Below are positions 42,534-50,192 of a stretch of 64,000 nt of DNA, piece after piece. A program made the translations under genes and the position numbers. Every line of letters starts with the position of its first letter. Position 1 is the stretch's first letter. The DNA lies in assembly GCA_963931655.1 (NCBI GenBank), contig OZ007036.1:806001-870000 (forward strand). Reading direction: 5' to 3'. The DNA is from Butyricicoccus_B sp017886875. Its GTDB lineage: Bacteria; Bacillota; Clostridia; Oscillospirales; Butyricicoccaceae. The notes under the pieces are model-generated. The model was not told the origin of the DNA, made no database searches, and was given only the letters and a program-made list of their open reading frames with translations.

Positions 42534-43382
42534 ATGAAATCAAAAAATAAAGCTATTTTATATATTTTGTGTTCTGCATTTTGCTTTGCACTTATGAATA
42601 CATTTGTAAAACTTTCTGGTGATATTCCATCTATACAAAAGAGCTTTTTTAGAAATTTTGTTGCACTTTTATTTGCAGCATTTATAATTATTCGTGATAA
42701 AAAAGATTTTAAAATTCAAAAAAGAAATTTGCCATTTTTACTTATTCGCTCTTTTATGGGCACACTGGGAATTTTATGTAATTTTTATGCTGTTGACCAT
42801 TTGCTTTTATCTGATGCATCTATGCTAAATAAGCTTTCACCATTTTTTGCAATATTATTTTCTTACTTATTTCTTAAAGAAAAACTTAAACTTTATCAGG
42901 TTTTTGGCATATTAGCAGCTTTTGTTGGTGCATTGCTTATTGTAAAACCGGGATTTTCAATTTCAGCATTTCCAGCATTTATAGGTGTTTTTGGCGGTCT
43001 TTCAGCAGGTGCAGCATACACAGCGGTTAGATATTTAGGACAGCGTGGCGAACAAGGTGCTATGATTGTGCTGTTTTTTTCAGGATTTTCATGTATTGTT
43101 ACATTACCTGTTTTAATATTTGACTATACACCAATGTCAATTTATCAGGTATTGATGTTGCTGCTTGCAGGGCTTAGTGCCGCAGGTGGTCAATTTTCAA
43201 TTACTGCTGCATATTCTAATGCACCAGCAAGAGAAATTTCTGTTTATGATTATACACAGGTTATTTTCTCTGCAATACTTGGCTTTATATTATTCTCCCA
43301 AGTGCCGGATTTTATAAGCATAATAGGATATATCATAATTTGTGGTGTATCAGTTATTATGTATAAATTAAATATGAAATAA
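42534..43382 (+). CDS. EamA/DMT-family transporter
   Basis: The 282-residue protein has ten predicted membrane helices in two EamA repeats (about 8-135 and 148-280). Features include FALMNTFVKLSGDIPSIQKSFF in the first repeat and SPFFAILFSYLFLKEKLKLYQ, the characteristic loop of DMT exporters. Members export amino acids, nucleotides or other metabolites, or import S-adenosylmethionine. The substrate here is unknown. It stands alone between the rpoD terminator and an inverted repeat. Confidence 0.88.
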   Translation: MKSKNKAILYILCSAFCFALMNTFVKLSGDIPSIQKSFFRNFVALLFAAFIIIRDKKDFKIQKRNLPFLLIRSFMGTLGILCNFYAVDHLLLSDASMLNKLSPFFAILFSYLFLKEKLKLYQVFGILAAFVGALLIVKPGFSISAFPAFIGVFGGLSAGAAYTAVRYLGQRGEQGAMIVLFFSGFSCIVTLPVLIFDYTPMSIYQVLMLLLAGLSAAGGQFSITAAYSNAPAREISVYDYTQVIFSAILGFILFSQVPDFISIIGYIIICGVSVIMYKLNMK

Positions 43383-43386
43383 AAAC

Positions 43387-43420
43387 AGGCGAACAGATAT
43401 AACTTTTAATCTGTTCGCCT
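43387..43420. terminator. Inverted repeat after the EamA gene
   Basis: Perfect 12-base arms AGGCGAACAGAT and ATCTGTTCGCCT enclose a 10-base loop between convergent genes. No immediate T-run follows on the plus strand, so termination may be imperfect. Confidence 0.6.
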
Positions 43421-43476
43421 AAGTATTTAACTTTTTCATAATATTATGGTTTTGCCAATCAAAAAAATTTTAAAGT

Positions 43477-43680
43477 TTACATTGCCATTTGCTGTACATA
43501 ATCTTCGATTATATCCTTAAAATGAATTAAAGACACCTCAAGTTTATTTAGTGTATCAGCTAAATTCTGAACATCACTATAATCTGGTGAAATATCCCAG
43601 ATAGTATTTAAAATTTTGTCTTCTTCACAAGCAGAAATGCCATTTTTTTCATTTTCTTTTACTGCAACATACCTTAACAT
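43477..43680 (-). CDS. Small hypothetical protein (67 aa)
   Basis: The ATG follows AAAGGAG at a 6-base spacing, the strongest argument that the frame is real. The product is hydrophilic with an acidic centre (ACEEDKILNTIWDISPDYSD) and a helical, Leu-repeated C-terminal half ending EDYVQQMAM. It has no membrane segment, signal or Cys pair. I do not recognise the family. It is a single gene between the EamA transporter and rpmB, transcribed to the left. Confidence 0.65.
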   Translation of the reverse strand: MLRYVAVKENEKNGISACEEDKILNTIWDISPDYSDVQNLADTLNKLEVSLIHFKDIIEDYVQQMAM

Positions 43681-43780
43681 AACATACTCCTTTACCCTTC
43701 TTTGGCTTTACTTACATATAATAACATTTAAACTAAAAAAATCTTGTCGAAATATGTCGTAGATATATTTTTTATAAAAG

Positions 43781-43806
43781 AAAAAAACCACTCAAAAACG
43801 AGTGGT
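43781..43806 (-). terminator. Terminator of rpmB
   Basis: On the minus strand ACCACTC and GAGTGGT arms with a 6-base loop are followed by six T. Confidence 0.85.
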
Positions 43807-43837
43807 CTTTGTGAAATTCGTCAAGATGTACCAATCA

Positions 43838-44026
43838 TTAGATTGCACGAGTAACCTTGCCGGAGCGGAGGCATCGAGTACATACGTTGACATGGCATGG
43901 AGTACCGTTTACAATCGCTTTAACACGACGAACGTTAGGCTTCCAAGTTCTGTTAGAACGTCTGTGAGAGTGAGAAACCTTGATACCAAAGGTTACGCCC
44001 TTACCGCAAATATCACACTTTGCCAT
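43838..44026 (-). CDS. rpmB: Ribosomal protein bL28
   Basis: The 62-residue basic protein begins MAKCDICGKGVTFGIKVSHS and includes RTWKPNVRRVKA, the L28 signature. Cys4 and Cys7 plus the later CTRC pair form an intact zinc ribbon, so this is the zinc-binding (C+) form. It is a large-subunit protein near the 23S rRNA. It is monocistronic with its own promoter and terminator, and GGAGGTGTAGG precedes the ATG. The long plus-strand frame over it is a shadow. Confidence 0.97.
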   Translation of the reverse strand: MAKCDICGKGVTFGIKVSHSHRRSNRTWKPNVRRVKAIVNGTPCHVNVCTRCLRSGKVTRAI

Positions 44027-44070
44027 TTTCCTACACCTCCTTATCTACAAGGCATTGAGTAACGTATATA

Positions 44071-44099
44071 ATATTACCATGAAGTTTAGGAAAAATCAA
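44071..44099 (-). promoter_or_regulatory. Promoter of rpmB
   Basis: On the minus strand TTGATT and TAATAT are separated by 17 bases, about 45 bases before the start codon. Confidence 0.7.
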
Positions 44100-44158
44100 G
44101 TGTTTTTTTGATTTTTTTTGGAGTATATAAAAAATATCTGTATATCTGTGTATAAGCG

Positions 44159-44187
44159 TTGAAAAATAATAAAAACTCGTCTATAAT
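44159..44187 (+). promoter_or_regulatory. Promoter of hprK
   Basis: TTGAAA and a perfect TATAAT are separated by 17 bases, and the GGAGGG ribosome site of hprK follows about 30 bases later. Confidence 0.7.
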
Positions 44188-44228
44188 AAGCATATAAATC
44201 CCCCAAAAATCGCAGGAGGGCTGAGAAA

Positions 44229-45161
44229 ATGCAGTTAAAAGAGTTTGGTGTGTCTTTAAAAGACCTTATTCAAGAATTTAATTTTGAAGTCGTTTATGGG
44301 CCAGATGGCTTTGAAAAAACCGAGATTACAAGAGATGATGTGAGCCGTCCAGGTTTGCAGCTTGCTGGTTTTTTTGACTTTTTCGACCCTAACCGCCTAC
44401 AAGTCATGGGCAAGGTTGAAACAACCTATGTAGAGAGCTTTGAACATGAAAAACGTCAGGAGATTTTTGACAGATTGTTTGAAACTGGTATCCCAGCTAT
44501 GATTATTTCCAGAAATATTGATGTATTTCCTGAATGTATTGAAGCTGCTAAAAAATACAATGTTCCAATTTTAAGAACTAATGAATTTACTTCTACTATT
44601 ATGAATGCCCTTGTAGCTTCCCTTAAAGTTTCTCTTGCACCACGAATTACACTTCATGGTGTGCTTATTGAAATTTATGGTGAAGGTGTATTACTTTTGG
44701 GTGACTCTGGTGTTGGTAAGTCAGAAACCGCTATTGAGCTTGTAAAACGTGGTCACAGACTTATTGCCGATGATGCTGTTGAAGTTAAACGTGTGTCTGA
44801 CAAAACTCTTGTTGGTACATCACCTGATGTTATTCGCTATTTTATTGAGCTTCGTGGTATAGGTATTGTTGATGTACGCCGTATTTTTGGTGTAGGCTCT
44901 GTAAAACTTACAGAAAAAATTGAACTTGTTATAAACCTTGAAAACTGGGAAGATGGCAAACAATATGATAGACTTGGACTTGATGGTCAAACCACAAGTA
45001 TTTTAGATATTCGTGTACCATCTCTTACCATTCCTGTAAAACCAGGTCGAAATCTAGCTGTAATTATTGAAGTTGCAGCTATGAATAACCGTTATAAGAA
45101 AATGGGTTATAATGCAGCTAAGGAGCTTCAAGAACGTATGCTTCGCTCATTTGGTAACTAA
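44229..45161 (+). CDS. hprK: HPr(Ser) kinase/phosphorylase
   Basis: The 310-residue enzyme phosphorylates and dephosphorylates Ser46 of HPr, the main switch of carbon catabolite repression in Firmicutes. The P-loop GDSGVGKS is at residues 158-165, followed by the catalytic region GHRLIADDAVEVKR and the HPrK signature segment ELRGIGIVDVRRIFGVGSVK near 215. The N-terminal domain (1-130) is the usual MurE-like fold. In many relatives hprK is followed by lgt or ptsH-linked genes; here a hairpin follows, then a PHP-domain gene. Confidence 0.97.
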   Translation: MQLKEFGVSLKDLIQEFNFEVVYGPDGFEKTEITRDDVSRPGLQLAGFFDFFDPNRLQVMGKVETTYVESFEHEKRQEIFDRLFETGIPAMIISRNIDVFPECIEAAKKYNVPILRTNEFTSTIMNALVASLKVSLAPRITLHGVLIEIYGEGVLLLGDSGVGKSETAIELVKRGHRLIADDAVEVKRVSDKTLVGTSPDVIRYFIELRGIGIVDVRRIFGVGSVKLTEKIELVINLENWEDGKQYDRLGLDGQTTSILDIRVPSLTIPVKPGRNLAVIIEVAAMNNRYKKMGYNAAKELQERMLRSFGN

Positions 45162-45166
45162 AAAAT

Positions 45167-45199
45167 ACAGGGCTGTAGCTTTTTAAGTTGCAGTCCTGT
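45167..45199 (+). terminator. Hairpin after hprK
   Basis: Thirteen paired positions (ACAGGGCTGTAGC with GTTGCAGTCCTGT, three G-U pairs) with a 7-base loop start 6 bases after the stop. The following T-run is weak, so read-through into the PHP gene is possible. Confidence 0.6.
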
Positions 45200-45231
45200 T
45201 CTATTGCTAAAAAAGAAAGGATTTTTTATTT

Positions 45232-45981
45232 ATGATTAAACTTGTAGCAGATTTACACACTCATACCAATGTTTCTCATCATGCTTATAGCTCTCTTGAA
45301 GAAATGGTTCAAGGTGCAAAACGTGCTGGACTTGATGCTATTGCAATAACAAACCATGCTCCAAGTATGGCAGATGGTGCTCATCAATGGCATTTTTCCA
45401 ATTTAAATATAGTTCCTCGTAAAATTGATGGTGTTTGTGTAATTCGTGGTATTGAAATGAATATTATGCCTCCAAATGGCACTACAGACCCTATGGAAGA
45501 AAGGCATTTTAAGCATTTAGACTATGTTATTGCATCTTTTCATGAGGTTTGTTTTCCTCCTGTAAATTCTGAAGTTCATACAAAAGCTTTAGAAAATATT
45601 TTAAGAATACCATATGTTAATACACTTGGTCACCTTGGCAATCAAAATTATGAATTTGACCAAGAAAGAATTATTTCTCAATGTAATGAATTCGGTAAAA
45701 TAGTAGAAATAAATAATAACTCACTTGCAATAAGAAAAGGTAGTAAAGAAAACTGCACTAGCATAGCTAAGCTTTGCATGAAATATCGTGTACCTATTGT
45801 TGTTACAAGTGATTCCCATGTATCTTTTATGGTTGGTAAAACCGACTCTGCATTATCTATGCTTGATGAAATTGGTTTTCCTGAAGAACTTATAATAAAT
45901 GCAGATTTTGACCGCCTAAATAATTACTTTAAGAAAATTAGAGGCATAGATTTATATGAGTTTGAAGAAGGTAAAGCATGA
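45232..45981 (+). CDS. PHP-domain hydrolase (YcdX-type phosphatase)
   Basis: The 249-residue protein opens with the PHP metal motif DLHTHTN (residues 7-13) and continues with AITNHAPSMADGAHQWHF near residue 38, GIEMNIMP near 76, an internal LGHLGNQNY and C-terminal VVTSDSHVSF. This is the polymerase-and-histidinol-phosphatase fold with three metals, closest in pattern to YcdX-like phosphatases. The substrate is not known, and histidinol phosphatase is less likely away from his genes. AAAGGA precedes the ATG. It probably shares read-through with hprK. Confidence 0.88.
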   Translation: MIKLVADLHTHTNVSHHAYSSLEEMVQGAKRAGLDAIAITNHAPSMADGAHQWHFSNLNIVPRKIDGVCVIRGIEMNIMPPNGTTDPMEERHFKHLDYVIASFHEVCFPPVNSEVHTKALENILRIPYVNTLGHLGNQNYEFDQERIISQCNEFGKIVEINNNSLAIRKGSKENCTSIAKLCMKYRVPIVVTSDSHVSFMVGKTDSALSMLDEIGFPEELIINADFDRLNNYFKKIRGIDLYEFEEGKA

Positions 45982-46047
45982 TTTTTTGTAATATAAACAC
46001 AAATTATGTGCTAAAAATCAATCTAAATTCCATTTATTTTACATTTT

Positions 46048-46090
46048 TGTTACACGTAACATTTGTAACTTGAGAATTTTGTCTTATAAT
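46048..46090 (+). promoter_or_regulatory. Promoter with adjacent dyad upstream of the amidase gene
   Basis: TTGTAA and TATAAT are separated by 16 bases (46063-46090). Immediately upstream is the dyad TGTTAC-AC-GTAACA (46048-46061), and the half-site TGTAAC recurs across the -35 box. The dyad is a candidate operator; the regulator is unknown. Confidence 0.5.
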
Positions 46091-46121
46091 GTTATATTAT
46101 ATATGTTAGGTTTTTTTATTG

Positions 46122-46141
46122 TACGGCTGCTTGCAGCCGTA
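46122..46141 (+). other. Short perfect hairpin in the amidase leader
   Basis: TACGGCTGC and GCAGCCGTA pair around a 2-base loop, followed by TTACTTTTG, about 30 bases before the amidase ATG. It could be a weak attenuator or 5' stabiliser. Confidence 0.45.
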
Positions 46142-46170
46142 TTACTTTTGCAGAACAGAAAGGATTTATT

Positions 46171-47496
46171 ATGAGAAAAAGATTTATAGCATTTACACTG
46201 CTATTTTCTTCTATGCTCTCTGGCGTAAGCTATGCAACAAATGAAGAAATTGAAGTTACACCCGATATTCCTGCTGTATATGCAGCAAGTACCCAAGGTA
46301 AAAAAGCATATGTTAGCCAAATGGAAATTTATTTAGATGGTGAGCAGGTTAAACCTATTGCATATCTTATCAGTGTTGATGCTTATGGTGCATATACATA
46401 TTTTAAGCTTAGAGATTTAGCATATCTTATGAATGGCAAGAATTGCCAATTTAGTGTGGATTATGATGAAGAAACTCGACAAATTATCACTAAAAGCGGT
46501 GAAAAATATGTCCCTAATGGCTCAGAAATGAAAGCTTCAAGCAGTGGTGACCAAATCGCTTATCAAACAGATAGCCAAATATTGCTAGATGGTAAAAAAG
46601 TAGAAATGGAAGCATATAGCATAAACGGTAACACATATTATAAACTTCGTGATATGGGTGAAGTTTTTGGTTTTGATGTTTCTTATAAAGACTCTAGCCG
46701 ACAAGCTATAATACGTACTCCAAGTTATACTGGACCTGATACCCCTGAAACAAGCGAACCTGATACTCCTGAAACAAGTGAACCTGATGGAAACTCACCA
46801 AGCGATATAATCACCCCTACTCCAGAACCAGAGCCAGAGCCTACACCTAATAAAGTTGATGGTAAATTAACCGTTCTTATTGACGTAGGTCATGGCGGAA
46901 CAGACCCAGGAGCTGGCGGTACTGCACCTTATGCATTTTTTACTTATCAAAATCGTAAAGTAAATGCTGGTGGTGGAATATACGAAACAGACTTTAATTT
47001 GCCTGTTGCTCTTTGTCTGCGTGATTTACTTGAAGCAAGTGGTGCTAATGTTATTATGAGTGCTGAAACAGATAAAACTGTAACTTTCTCTGAGCGTAAA
47101 AAGATAATAGAAAGCAATGCAAATACTGCTGATATGCTAATCAGTATACATCATAATGCATTTAATGGAAATGCTTCTGGTTTTGATATTTTGGCACAGA
47201 TTAAATATAAAAATGGTGGCGATGGTTATGAGCTTGCCCAATCTTTTGAAAAAGAATACCTTGAAGCTGGTAGAAAACGTCACGCACCAACTACTTTTAG
47301 AGAAGGTAGCAATGGTGATTATTATGCAATTTTACGCTATGCAGCAAATGTAGATTTACTTGCTATAATCAGTGAATATGCATATATCGACAATGTAAAT
47401 GATGTAGAATGTATATTGAGTAATGAGGGCGTTGAAAGAGAAGCTCAAGCTATGCATGATGCAATTTTTGATTTCTATTCAACCCATGAATATTAA
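46171..47496 (+). CDS. Exported N-acetylmuramoyl-L-alanine amidase with copper-amine-oxidase-N-like domains
   Basis: The 441-residue protein has a signal peptide (1-22, YAT|NEE region) and two beta modules resembling Cu_amine_oxidN wall domains (about 45-185; YFKLRDLAYLMNGKNCQFSV and YYKLRDMGEVFGFDVSY repeats). A Pro/Glu/Thr linker with repeated PETSEPDT follows (about 190-230), then a C-terminal Amidase_3 domain (about 235-440) with zinc ligands in DVGHGGTDPGAGG, Glu in GIYETDFNLPVAL, the SIHHNAF His and a late Glu in ISEYAYI. It cleaves the glycan-peptide bond of peptidoglycan outside the cell. Confidence 0.92.
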   Translation: MRKRFIAFTLLFSSMLSGVSYATNEEIEVTPDIPAVYAASTQGKKAYVSQMEIYLDGEQVKPIAYLISVDAYGAYTYFKLRDLAYLMNGKNCQFSVDYDEETRQIITKSGEKYVPNGSEMKASSSGDQIAYQTDSQILLDGKKVEMEAYSINGNTYYKLRDMGEVFGFDVSYKDSSRQAIIRTPSYTGPDTPETSEPDTPETSEPDGNSPSDIITPTPEPEPEPTPNKVDGKLTVLIDVGHGGTDPGAGGTAPYAFFTYQNRKVNAGGGIYETDFNLPVALCLRDLLEASGANVIMSAETDKTVTFSERKKIIESNANTADMLISIHHNAFNGNASGFDILAQIKYKNGGDGYELAQSFEKEYLEAGRKRHAPTTFREGSNGDYYAILRYAANVDLLAIISEYAYIDNVNDVECILSNEGVEREAQAMHDAIFDFYSTHEY

Positions 47497-47514
47497 TTGA
47501 TAAGGACTGATTTT

Positions 47515-47913
47515 ATGACTAAAGCAGAAAAAGCTGTTAGCCTACATGATAAGGGTTATAACTGTGCACAAGCTGTTGTGTGTGCATTTGCTGATGATTT
47601 AGGACTAGATGAACAAACCGCTTATAAAATGAGTGAAGCATTTGGTCTTGGTGTTGGTCAAATGGAAATTTGCGGTGCTGTATCTGGTGCATGTATGGTT
47701 GCAGGCATGAAAAATAGCGGTGGACTTGATAATATAGGTAAAACTAAAGGTGAAACCTATAAAATAAATCGTGCTATTGCAGATGAATTTAAACAAATGA
47801 ATGAAAGCGTTATTTGCAGAGAGCTTAAAGGCGTTGAAACTGGTAATGTTATTCGTTCTTGTACAGGCTGTATTGAAGATGCAGTAAAAATTGTAGAAAA
47901 ATATATGAAATAA
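47515..47913 (+). CDS. C_GCAxxG_C_C family (putative redox) protein
   Basis: The 132-residue protein carries the family's spaced cysteines: NCAQAVVCAF near residue 17, EICGAVSGACMVAG near 52, a lone Cys in SVICRELKG and the CTGC pair near 120. I use the ATG behind AAGGA rather than the TTG directly abutting the amidase stop. The family is widespread in anaerobes and thought to bind a metal or act in redox chemistry; its function is not established. It is co-transcribed with the amidase and ended by a strong terminator. Confidence 0.85.
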   Translation: MTKAEKAVSLHDKGYNCAQAVVCAFADDLGLDEQTAYKMSEAFGLGVGQMEICGAVSGACMVAGMKNSGGLDNIGKTKGETYKINRAIADEFKQMNESVICRELKGVETGNVIRSCTGCIEDAVKIVEKYMK

Positions 47914-47916
47914 TTT

Positions 47917-47951
47917 AAGCGGGTTGATTTTAAAAATCAACCCGCTTTTTT
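47917..47951. terminator. Bidirectional terminator between C_GCAxxG_C_C and dxs genes
   Basis: Fourteen-base arms (AAGCGGGTTGATTT and complement) with a 3-base loop are followed by a T-run, between convergent genes. Confidence 0.88.
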
Positions 47952-49705
47952 TATAATATTTTCTTGATATCTTCGGTTATTTGCTCTGATGTTAAATGAT
48001 TTTCCTTTAAAACAGTATTTATATCATATCTATCATAGAGCTGTTTTCTAAGACCATAGTTTAACACTTTCATGCTGTCTTTGCCGTAATAGCTTGCGAT
48101 TTTCTGACCAAAGCCGCCTTCTATACTGCCATCTTCAAGAGTTATTACAATATCATGTTCTGTTTTTAAGCTATCTAATAAATCACTATCTAAGCCTGTA
48201 AGATAAATAGGATTTATAAGTGTTGGCTTAACACCTAATTTATTTTCAATCTCACTAGAACACTGTTTACCAAGCTCAAAAAAGTTACCAACTGCTATAA
48301 TAGCGATTTTACTTCCATTCTCTGCAACTTGATACTTATTAAGCTCAGAATAATCGGTTTTAACTGGTCTATCTGATGAAATAACGCCACCTTCTGGCAC
48401 ACGAATAGCCACAGGATATTTATTTTGCTCTATACTCCAATCAAGCATTGCAAAATATTCTTCTTTTGATGTAGGTGCAAGATATACAAGCTCTGGAATA
48501 TTAGAAATCATAGGTATATCATAAAAACCAACATGAGTTACATCACTCATACCATAAACAGACGCACAATATACAACCATTGTTGCAGGATTTTTATTTA
48601 TACATAAATCCTGTGCAATTTGGTCATATGTTCTTTGCATAAATGTGCTATATACACCAAAAACAGGTTTTGCTCCACCCTTAGCTATACCAGATGCCAT
48701 TGCAACAGCGGTTTCTTCTGAAATACCTACATCAACAAATTGTTTACCTGCAAGTTTTCTTTTTTCTGGGACAAAGCCCATAACTGCTGGTGTGCCTGCG
48801 GTTATAGCCACAACTTTTTCATCTTTTTTCATTTTTTCAAGCAGATAATCAGCTGTTAAAGTGCCATAATCTTCGCCATCAAAATTAACCAAAGGTTTAC
48901 CTGTTTTTGTGTCAAAAGGCATTGTCCAATGGAAAGTTTCTCTGTCATCTTGTGCAGGCTTATAACCCATACCCTTTTGTGTGCAAATATGCACAGCAAC
49001 TGGTTTTGTGCTATCTTTAACGAGTTTAAATGCTTTTATTAACTCGTCTATATCATTACCATTTTTGACAAAAACATAATCAAGACCAACAGCCTTAAAT
49101 AAATTACATTCAGCTTTACCATCTGTATCACGCAGTAATTTTAAATTGCCATATAAACCACCATGATTTTCAGCAATAGACATATCATTATCATTTACTA
49201 CAATTATAAAATTGCTGTCAAGCTCTACTGCTGTATTTAAACCCTCTAGTGCTTCACCGCCACCCAGTGAGCCATCACCTATAATAGCTATAACATTGCC
49301 CTTTTCTTTTTTAAGCTCTCTAGCCTTTACAAGACCGCTTGCAAGGCTTATAGATGTTGAAGTATGCCCAACAGTAAAGAAGTCATGTTCGCTTTCCTCT
49401 GGACAGCTATAACCTGTTATATCATCATATCTATTTTCATCTAAAAAACCATAAGCTCGACCTGTAAGCATTTTATGACAGTAAGTCTGATGTGATACAT
49501 CATAAACCATTTTATCCTCTGGTGAATTAAACACATAATGAAGTGCTATTGTTGCTTCAACCATACCGAGATTAGGGCCAAAATGACCGCCATGTGTGCT
49601 TACTTTTTTAATTAAAAGCTCACGCATTTCATCAGCCAATTTTTTAAGCTGTTCATTTGAAAATGATTTAATATCTTGTGGATTTTTAATGTTTTCTAAA
49701 TACAT
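47951..49705 (-). CDS. dxs: 1-Deoxy-D-xylulose-5-phosphate synthase-like thiamine-diphosphate enzyme
   Basis: The 584-residue transketolase-fold protein has HGGHFGPNLGMVEATIALHY near residue 38, the ThDP motif GDGSLGGGEALEGLN near 142 through NDNDMSIAEN near 172, a DXS-type second domain (DVGISEETAVAMASGIAKGG near 330, YSTFMQRTYDQIAQD near 357) and a C-terminal transketolase_C domain. It is about 40 residues shorter than canonical DXS (about 620), and motifs such as SSLG and GDGALTGG are replaced. It is likely DXP synthase or a close paralogue. It lies 12 bases after a MerR regulator gene and appears controlled by it. Confidence 0.82.
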   Translation of the reverse strand: MYLENIKNPQDIKSFSNEQLKKLADEMRELLIKKVSTHGGHFGPNLGMVEATIALHYVFNSPEDKMVYDVSHQTYCHKMLTGRAYGFLDENRYDDITGYSCPEESEHDFFTVGHTSTSISLASGLVKARELKKEKGNVIAIIGDGSLGGGEALEGLNTAVELDSNFIIVVNDNDMSIAENHGGLYGNLKLLRDTDGKAECNLFKAVGLDYVFVKNGNDIDELIKAFKLVKDSTKPVAVHICTQKGMGYKPAQDDRETFHWTMPFDTKTGKPLVNFDGEDYGTLTADYLLEKMKKDEKVVAITAGTPAVMGFVPEKRKLAGKQFVDVGISEETAVAMASGIAKGGAKPVFGVYSTFMQRTYDQIAQDLCINKNPATMVVYCASVYGMSDVTHVGFYDIPMISNIPELVYLAPTSKEEYFAMLDWSIEQNKYPVAIRVPEGGVISSDRPVKTDYSELNKYQVAENGSKIAIIAVGNFFELGKQCSSEIENKLGVKPTLINPIYLTGLDSDLLDSLKTEHDIVITLEDGSIEGGFGQKIASYYGKDSMKVLNYGLRKQLYDRYDINTVLKENHLTSEQITEDIKKIL

Positions 49706-49717
49706 ATTTTTCCTCCA

Positions 49718-50092
49718 TTACTCCCATGAAAGTTTACCTGTTTTAACGGCAATTTCATAGCGACTTATTTTATAATCAAGCTTTTGGAGCGTTTGATTTA
49801 TTTGCTCACGCTGTTTTAAAAGCTTATCATACTGATTTTTAAGTAATTGCAATCTTTGCTCAAATGTTTCATCACCCTGCTGATATAGTTTTAAATATTC
49901 AACTAAAACATCAACAGGCAAACCTGCACTACGCATACAAATAGCTGTTTGAACCCAATCTAGGTCTTGCTCTGTATAATCACGGATACCACTTTTATTT
50001 CTATTTACTGTTGGTATCATACCGACTTTTTCATAATACCTAAGTGTATCCTGTGATATATTATAAATTTCACTTACTTGTTTTATTGTCAA
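49718..50092 (-). CDS. MerR-family transcriptional regulator
   Basis: The 124-residue protein has an N-terminal winged helix (TIKQVSEIYNISQDTLRYYE, then KVGMIPTVNRNKSGIRDYTE, residues 2-42), a helical MerR linker and a C-terminal coiled coil with QREQINQTLQKLDYKISRYE. It lacks Cys clusters, so it is not a metal sensor of the classic type. Such short forms without a ligand domain often sense oxidative or aldehyde stress. The start is a TTG behind AGGAAGGTGA. It is the first gene of a two-gene operon with the DXP-synthase-like gene, under a MerR-type promoter. Confidence 0.92.
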   Translation of the reverse strand: MTIKQVSEIYNISQDTLRYYEKVGMIPTVNRNKSGIRDYTEQDLDWVQTAICMRSAGLPVDVLVEYLKLYQQGDETFEQRLQLLKNQYDKLLKQREQINQTLQKLDYKISRYEIAVKTGKLSWE

Positions 50093-50113
50093 ATAATCAC
50101 CTTCCTGTATTTT

Positions 50114-50144
50114 ATTTTAATAGTTGGAGTGCACTCCAAGTCAA
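50114..50144 (-). promoter_or_regulatory. MerR-type promoter/operator with 19-bp spacer
   Basis: On the minus strand TTGACT and TAAAAT are separated by 19 bases, longer than the normal 17. A perfect 16-bp palindrome TTGGAGTGCACTCCAA (50124-50139) fills the spacer. This geometry is the hallmark of MerR-activated promoters, so the adjacent MerR gene very likely binds here and controls itself and the dxs-like gene. Confidence 0.85.
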
Positions 50145-50154
50145 GTGTTTTTTC

Positions 50155-50186
50155 AAAAAAAAATGCACAGGATAACCTGTGCATTT
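50155..50186 (-). terminator. Terminator of the SLH/LppX-like gene
   Basis: AAATGCACAGG and CCTGTGCATTT arms with a 4-base loop are followed on the minus strand by a run of T. It directly precedes the merR promoter and isolates the two transcripts. Confidence 0.88.
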
Positions 50187-50192
50187 AAAATC

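Noticed and set aside
43802..44062. Plus-strand 86-aa ORF over rpmB
   Set aside because: It is antisense to an unmistakable bL28 gene.
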